Source: a virus. Taken from it: a DNA stretch of 25,769 bases. A program made the translations under genes and the position numbers. The DNA is taken from positions 1 to 25,769 of the IMG/VR virus record IMGVR_UViG_3300010885_018468; one strand, 5' to 3'. Below the pieces are notes generated by a model. That model had not been told where the DNA came from and ran no database searches. It saw nothing but the letters and a program-made list of their open reading frames with translations. Positions 22,045-25,769 of the stretch are shown piece after piece. How positions within the stretch are numbered: the stretch's first letter is position 1; each line of letters starts with the position of its first letter.

Positions 22045-23226
22045 TGATGCTTTAGACAATCTCTTAAAGACAACAGAGATTGCCTCAGTTCAAAAAACTG
22101 AGCCACGACAAAGACAAGCCGAATGGACGCCTGGAGTTACCTGGATGGGCGACGAGGGAACAATAACTACACCTCCAGTTGAGGGTGAGGTTCATCCCGA
22201 TTGGTCGGGCGTATTAAAAATGTGGGGCTTGGACCCTGAGCATTTTGCAGTTGTAGAACCAGTTCTTTTCAATGTGTGGGGCGATACTTTAGGAATTCTC
22301 AATCGCCAATGGAAAGGCAAAGTAGTTCGTAAAGGACGACAAGAAACTGCCGACATTGAATCTCTTATTGCTGAAATTAAAAAACATAAACCTCGCGAAA
22401 GAAAAGAAATTGATGGCGGGGCGAGTCTTGTTGTTTGTGCCTCTGATTGGCAAGTAGGAAAAAGAGATGGTGATGGGCTTAAGGGTTTAGTTGGTCGCTG
22501 GCTTCAAGCAATAGATGATGTTGAGTTCAGATTAAAAGAATTAAAGAAACTAGGTCGCCCCATCGATTCGATTACAGTTCTTGCCTTGGCGATTTAGTTG
22601 AAGGATGCGATGGTCATTACGACATTCAGACTTTCACAGTTGAAGTCGATAGGCGTGACCAAGTAAAGATTGCTCGTCGCCTTTTGAGAGATGCACTCAT
22701 CCGCTGGTCTCGAGTTGTCCCGTCAATCACCGTTGCAGCAATTGGCGGAAACCACGGCGAAAACCGTAAGAACGGAAAAGCGTTCACAACACTTGGCGAT
22801 AATGATGATGTCGCTTTAGTTGAGTCCGTTGCTGAAATCTTCCAAGCCAATCCTGACGCCTATGGTCATATCAAGTTTGCAATTCCAACCGATGAGTTGA
22901 GCCTGACTCTTGAAGTTCACGGACAAATTATTGGAATCACCCACGGACACCTTGCTCGCTCGGGACAGGGAGTTGAAGGTAAGTTGCGTAGGTGGATTGC
23001 TGACCAAACACTAGGGCGTCAAAAAATCGGCGACTGTGACATCTTGGTGACTGGTCACTATCATTCATTCAAACTAGCGGATTGGGGAGGAGTCAAATGG
23101 CTGCAAGCACCAGCCCTCGACGGGGGAAGCGTGTGGTGGAGACAATCAACGGGGGAGATTGCGGATGTGGGAGTTCTGACATTCCTAGTGAGCAGTCGGG
23201 GAGTGTCGGACATCCAGGTATTATGA
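21977..23226 (+). pseudogene. Metallophosphoesterase, interrupted by a -1 frameshift near 22580
   Basis: Two frames together give one metallophosphoesterase of about 415 residues. The first ends at TAG 22595-22597 and contains LVVCASDWQVGKRDGDG (first metal motif). The second (frame of 22582-23226) continues CLGDLVEGCDGHYD (second motif), GGNHGENRKNG (third) and LVTGHYHSF (fourth), and ends in an ATGA overlap. All metal motifs are intact, so only one base is missing. CTT TGC would restore VLCLGDL where the sequence has CTTGC. Either a recent single-T deletion, a sequencing error in a T run, or an unusual shift; no standard slippery heptamer is present. Known: such proteins hydrolyse phosphoesters, often nucleic acid or nucleotides. 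It overlaps the HTH gene at its start. Confidence 0.75.
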
Positions 23227-23504
23227 ACGACCCAAGAGACATCGCTTTATATGCTGCTGAGTTGGTCTCAGGAGAGCGTCAGGACGCCTACGGGCATCCC
23301 TTGGATAACTTCACTAGGGCAGCGCAGATTTGGTCTGTAATCCTGGGCTGTGAGGTCTCAGCGGAGCAGGTAAGCCTTTGTATGGTTGGAATGAAGATTG
23401 CCCGTGAAGTTAATCAAACCAAGCCCGATACAGTCGTGGATGGAATCGGTTACTTCCTTACCCTTAATATGATTCAAGAAGAAAGACTTCGCAGAACTTC
23501 ATAA
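23223..23504 (+). CDS. DUF6378-like phage protein
   Basis: 93 residues from ATG 23223, which overlaps the metallophosphoesterase stop (ATGA). AAELVSGERQDAYGHPLDNFTRAAQIWS, then SLCMVGMKIAREVNQTKPDTVVDGIGYF, is the DUF6378 pattern (SGxRxxxYGxPxxNF, then KxAR and DxxGY). Its role is unknown to me; it often appears among phage nucleotide or DNA-metabolism genes. An upstream ATG (23097) with a good GGAGG site would add a Cys/Gly-rich extension inside the phosphoesterase frame. I think that is less likely. Confidence 0.7.
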   Translation: MNDPRDIALYAAELVSGERQDAYGHPLDNFTRAAQIWSVILGCEVSAEQVSLCMVGMKIAREVNQTKPDTVVDGIGYFLTLNMIQEERLRRTS

Positions 23505-23505
23505 C

Positions 23506-23530
23506 TTGAGTCGGGTCGGCTCAACTTTGA
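23506..23530 (+). terminator. Candidate terminator after the DUF6378-like gene
   Basis: TTGAGTC (23506-23512) pairs with GGCTCAA (23518-23524), seven pairs including one G-U, with a GGGTC loop. The tail CTTTGATTCG is only partly T-rich. Confidence 0.4.
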
Positions 23531-23543
23531 TTCGTAATAAAAA

Positions 23544-23571
23544 TTAGCGCAAAAATAGAGACTGATACACT
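23544..23571 (+). promoter_or_regulatory. Candidate promoter for the tail operon
   Basis: Extended -10 TGATACACT (23563-23571) with a weak -35 TTAGCG (23544-23549), spacing 16. The start would be near 23578, leaving a leader of about 97 bases. Confidence 0.5.
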
Positions 23572-23577
23572 ATGAGC

Positions 23578-23674
23578 AATGTGCGCTAGTCGCCCGAGTT
23601 GTCGTCTTATCTTTGTGTCCGTGTGACCTAGACGGTTTACTTGGGCTACCCAAGTGCCGTCATAGGAGGTAAGA
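23578..23674 (+). promoter_or_regulatory. Structured 5' leader with alternative hairpins next to the ribosome-binding site
   Basis: ACTTGGG (23639-23645) and CCCAAGT (23649-23655) form a perfect 7-bp hairpin. GACGG (23631-23635) and CCGTC (23657-23661) extend it below an internal loop. The lower arm can instead pair upstream: CCGT (23619-23622) with ACGG (23632-23635). AGGAGGT (23664-23670) follows three bases after the stem. The rest of the leader holds no gene that I can see. Confidence 0.45.
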
Positions 23675-23995
23675 ATGGCTCGCTATCGAGTTCTACAGGG
23701 TATCGATTACCCACCCAACAAACGCGCCGAAGCGGGCGATGTTGTTGAAGATTTACCAGCCACATCTATTAAGTGGCTTACTGAAATTGGCGCGATTGAA
23801 GATGCCAATAAACCTGCTAAAACAATAATTGAAGAACCTGTAGTTGAGCCTGTCAAGGAAGAACCAATTGTCGAGGCTCCAGTTGAGCCTGTTATCGAGG
23901 CAGAGGGTTTTGACCCTGAAGCAACAGATGGCGATGGCGATGGATTTATTCAAGACGGAACCCCACACCAACGCCCAGTTGAGGAGACTGAATAA
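23675..23995 (+). CDS. Small tail-operon protein with Pro/Glu repeat and C-terminal DGDG motif, 106 residues
   Basis: Very strong AGGAGGT ribosome-binding site. The N-terminal 45 residues (ARYRVLQGIDYPPNKRAEAGDVVEDLP, then SIKWLTEIGAIE) look like a small barrel found in short phage head or neck proteins. A linker of repeating EPV/EEP units (IIEEPVVEPVKEEPIVEAPV) follows. The end, ATDGDGDGFIQDGTPHQRP, is an EF-hand-like loop nearly the same as the end of the protein at 2177. Inferred: the tail binds calcium or is a docking tag. The stop overlaps the tail-tube start. Confidence 0.6.
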   Translation: MARYRVLQGIDYPPNKRAEAGDVVEDLPATSIKWLTEIGAIEDANKPAKTIIEEPVVEPVKEEPIVEAPVEPVIEAEGFDPEATDGDGDGFIQDGTPHQRPVEETE

Positions 23996-24723
23996 TGCCT
24001 ACATTTGCACACGGTAAAAATGTTAATGTTTTTGTTAATGAATATGATTTTTCTGCTTTCTTTAATGATGTAAGCGCAACAAGCACAGTTGAAACTTCTG
24101 AAACTTCAGCCTTCGGCTCAAGTGCAAAAACTTACATTGTTGGTCTACAAGACGGAACAGTTTCTCTTAGTGGAATGTTCGATGGAACAGCAGTAACAGG
24201 CACAGATGTATTTTTCTCAGCAGCACTTAGTTCTGCTACTAAATTAAATGTCATTGTTGCCCCGTCAGGTCACTCTAATGGAGCAAACGCAATTGTCCTT
24301 GAGGCGGATGACACCTCATACGAAGTCTCAGGAGCAGTTGCCGATGTCGTGCAGACAAGCGCTGAATTCCAATCAAGCGACGGAGTTGAACACGGAAAGA
24401 TTCTTTCTTCAGGTTCAGCAATCTCAGCAACAGGAAATGGAACATCTGTTGATAATGCAGCCTCATCTGCCAATGGCGGAGTAGGCTTTGTAAGCGTTCC
24501 AACTAATACTCGTAATGGCAACATAACAGTCAAGGTTCAGCAGTCAGCCGACAACTCAACCTTTACTGATTTGATTACCTTTACAGTCGTTTCCAGTACA
24601 ACCAAAACTTCTCAAAGAGTTGAAGTTACTGGAACCGTAGCAAGATACCTGCGCGTGAACTACACGGTTGCAGGTTCCACAGGTACCGCCACCCCAGTAG
24701 TGGCTTTCGCAAGGAGAAACTAA
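23995..24723 (+). CDS. Tail tube protein paralog 1, with C-terminal extra domain
   Basis: 242 residues. The N-terminal 145 residues match the next gene: MPTFAHGK, ETSETSAFGSSAKTYIVGLQDG, VSLSGMFDG and SYEVSGAVADVVQTSAEFQS. This is the usual pattern of siphovirus major tail (tube) proteins. A further 90 residues (ITVKVQQSADNSTFTDLITFTVV, then VEVTGTVARYLRVNYTVAG) form an Ig-like or discoidin-like beta domain, the kind of addition that decorates the outside of tail tubes. Starts at a TAATG overlap. Confidence 0.75.
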   Translation: MPTFAHGKNVNVFVNEYDFSAFFNDVSATSTVETSETSAFGSSAKTYIVGLQDGTVSLSGMFDGTAVTGTDVFFSAALSSATKLNVIVAPSGHSNGANAIVLEADDTSYEVSGAVADVVQTSAEFQSSDGVEHGKILSSGSAISATGNGTSVDNAASSANGGVGFVSVPTNTRNGNITVKVQQSADNSTFTDLITFTVVSSTTKTSQRVEVTGTVARYLRVNYTVAGSTGTATPVVAFARRN

Positions 24724-25139
24724 TGCCTACATTCACACACGGTAAAGCCACCGTATTCAAGGTGGACAATTCAGGTGGAACCCTAACTACTATCAGCGAT
24801 GTGCTGACAGATGTTTCATTTCCACAGACAATCGAGACCGCCGAGACCACAAGTTTCGGCAGCAATGCAAAGACCTACGTTGTGGGTTTGAGCGATGCAA
24901 CTATTTCAATCTCAGGTAACTTTGATACAACAGTTGATGCACACCTCAGCGGGATTTTAGGACAGGCAGCAACGGTGTCGTTTGAGTACGGACCTGAAGG
25001 TTCAACTGCGCTAGATGCAAAGTACACAGGCGAGTGCATAATGACTTCTTATGAGAAGAGTGGTGCAGTTGGTGATGTTGTAACTTTCTCAGCAGAGTTC
25101 CAAGTTACAGGTGCCGTCACCCGTGGCGCTTACGCATAA
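24723..25139 (+). CDS. Tail tube protein paralog 2 (shorter form)
   Basis: 138 residues. MPTFTHGKATVFKVDN, then ETAETTSFGSNAKTYVVGLSDATISISGNFD, and a C-terminal SYEKSGAVGDVVTFSAEFQVTGAV, aligned with paralog 1 without the added domain. The first 20 bases of the two genes are almost identical. The two may mix in one tube, or one may be the main tube and the other a minor subunit. Followed by a 59-base gap with AAGGAG at its end. Confidence 0.8.
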   Translation: MPTFTHGKATVFKVDNSGGTLTTISDVLTDVSFPQTIETAETTSFGSNAKTYVVGLSDATISISGNFDTTVDAHLSGILGQAATVSFEYGPEGSTALDAKYTGECIMTSYEKSGAVGDVVTFSAEFQVTGAVTRGAYA

Positions 25140-25198
25140 TCAATAATTAAATAACAACTTAATAAATCGTGACCAACCTAGTGTCCAAGGAGAAATAA

Positions 25199-25558
25199 AT
25201 GAGTCTAAAAGAAGCAATTTTCAGCAGCGATGACATCACAAAGGAACTCGTAGAAATCCCTGAATGGGGAGTAACTGTCGAGGTTCGTTCGATGACAGCG
25301 AATGAAAGAGCAAAACTCGGAGAAGGCGCTGCTAAAGGCGACAAGACCGATGTTGCTGCAATGTACGCACTAACTGTTATTGCAACTGTTTACGACCCAA
25401 CTACAGGTCTGCCAGTCTTTACAGCCCAGGATAAGGAAGCAATCCTTTCTAAGAATGGTGCAGTTATCGAACGCCTTGCAACTAAGGCTCTCGGCAACTC
25501 AGGTCTTTCTGAAAAGGCGGCAGACGAAGCACAAGCACGATTTCCTGAAGAATCCTGA
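25199..25558 (+). CDS. Tail assembly chaperone, short form (G-like)
   Basis: 119 residues with AAGGAG before ATG 25199. LKEAIFSSDDITKELVEIPEWGVTVEVRSMTANERAKL is the standard opening of phage tail-assembly chaperones, followed by VIATVYDPTTGLPVFTAQD and a helical end, EKAADEAQARFPEES. Known: the G protein and its frameshifted GT form guide tube assembly around the tape measure. It ends at UCC UGA G, see the extended form. Confidence 0.8.
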   Translation: MSLKEAIFSSDDITKELVEIPEWGVTVEVRSMTANERAKLGEGAAKGDKTDVAAMYALTVIATVYDPTTGLPVFTAQDKEAILSKNGAVIERLATKALGNSGLSEKAADEAQARFPEES

Positions 25559-25736
25559 GCGTAGGTTTCTTTTCGAACTTGCTGAAGAATTAGGTAGGAC
25601 GGTGGGCGAACTTCTTTACGGGAGTCCCGCCCACCGCCCCCTATCCAGTATGGAATTAACCGAGTGGTCTGCTCTTTATATCCTAAGAGGGAAAGAGCGG
25701 GAAAAAGCGGAAAGAAAGGCTAAGGCAAGAAGATAA
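25199..25736 (+). CDS. Tail assembly chaperone, frameshifted long form (GT-like)
   Basis: The downstream frame codes ERRFLFELAEELGRTVGELL, then SMELTEWSALYILRGKEREKAE, the usual T-domain. It lies +1 (or -2) relative to the G frame, not -1. A +1 slip at TCC-TGA (25553-25558), skipping the T, reads GAG next and gives PEES-ERRFLFEL, about 178 residues in all. TCC-TGA is the known shift site of antizyme genes. Slips further upstream (for example at CTT-TCT near 25505) would also join the frames. The stop overlaps the next ATG. Confidence 0.7.
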
Positions 25737-25769
25737 TGGCTGAAGTTCCGCAGATGGAGATGCGGGCGC
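25736..25769 (+). CDS. Start of the next gene, likely tape measure, 3' partial
   Basis: ATG 25736 overlaps the chaperone stop (TAATG) and reads MAEVPQMEMRA to the window end. Tape measure is assumed from gene order only. Confidence 0.5.
   Translation, partial: MAEVPQMEMRA

Noticed and set aside
23082-23222. Longer start for the DUF6378-like gene
   Set aside because: The extension overlaps the conserved end of the metallophosphoesterase. ATG 23223 gives an ATGA overlap, although the GGAGG before 23097 keeps some doubt.
23578-23674. tRNA or known riboswitch in the tail-operon leader
   Set aside because: No cloverleaf, T-loop or recognised aptamer sequence could be found by eye.

Overview
The window is the head-and-tail structural region of a tailed phage genome (or prophage), siphovirus type. 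I see an XkdF-like prohead protease, a scaffold, a decoration protein and a major capsid protein. These are followed by head-tail connector, closure, tail-completion and tail-terminator proteins, two tail-tube paralogs, a tail-assembly chaperone with a frameshifted extension, and the first codons of what should be the tape measure. Nearly all genes run on the + strand and are tightly packed, with many ATGA or TAATG overlaps. TTG and GTG starts are common, base composition is moderately AT-rich, and two genes seem to have leaderless promoters. This fits a phage of a Gram-positive, probably low-GC actinobacterial host. The host is inference, and terminase and portal must lie to the left of base 1.

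Bases 1-8,797 are the most unusual part. Four long proteins and one frameshifted tail carry nine copies of a short motif, K-H-(x)n-HDQKTHG-(x)-WA. The copies lie between unrelated, mostly enzyme-like domains: a GNAT acetyltransferase, an HExxH metallopeptidase, an ADP-ribosyltransferase, two domains I cannot name, a second GNAT-like domain, a ParB-like domain and a RelA/SpoT-like domain. The ninth copy is reached only through what looks like a textbook -1 programmed frameshift (A-AAA-AAA, six-base spacer, stem-loop) at the end of a Tudor-like gene beside the prohead protease. My reading is a motif-delimited cargo of effector domains made with, and perhaps packed into, the capsid. The motif could be a processing or targeting signal.

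Bases 8,900-11,137 hold scaffold, decoration and major capsid genes, closed by a good intrinsic terminator. Bases 11,153-19,754 are an accessory block between the capsid gene and the connector genes. It contains small beta-rich or Ala/Thr-rich surface proteins, some with a common C-terminal signature, a fibre-like protein, an FN3-plus-propeller-like protein, and an AT-rich stretch with three glycosyltransferases. The last of these is the only minus-strand gene. Together they suggest a decorated, possibly glycosylated virion.

Bases 19,817-21,621 are the neck genes. Bases 21,603-23,504 are an inserted non-structural cassette: a Com-like zinc ribbon, an HTH-like protein, a frameshifted metallophosphoesterase and a DUF6378-like protein. 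A 170-base leader with a terminator-like hairpin, a promoter and alternative hairpins precedes the tail-tube operon (23,675 to the end). That operon includes a likely +1 frameshift at UCC-UGA in the tail chaperone. No gene-free stretch exceeds 300 bases, and I see no tRNA, rRNA, IS element or CRISPR array.
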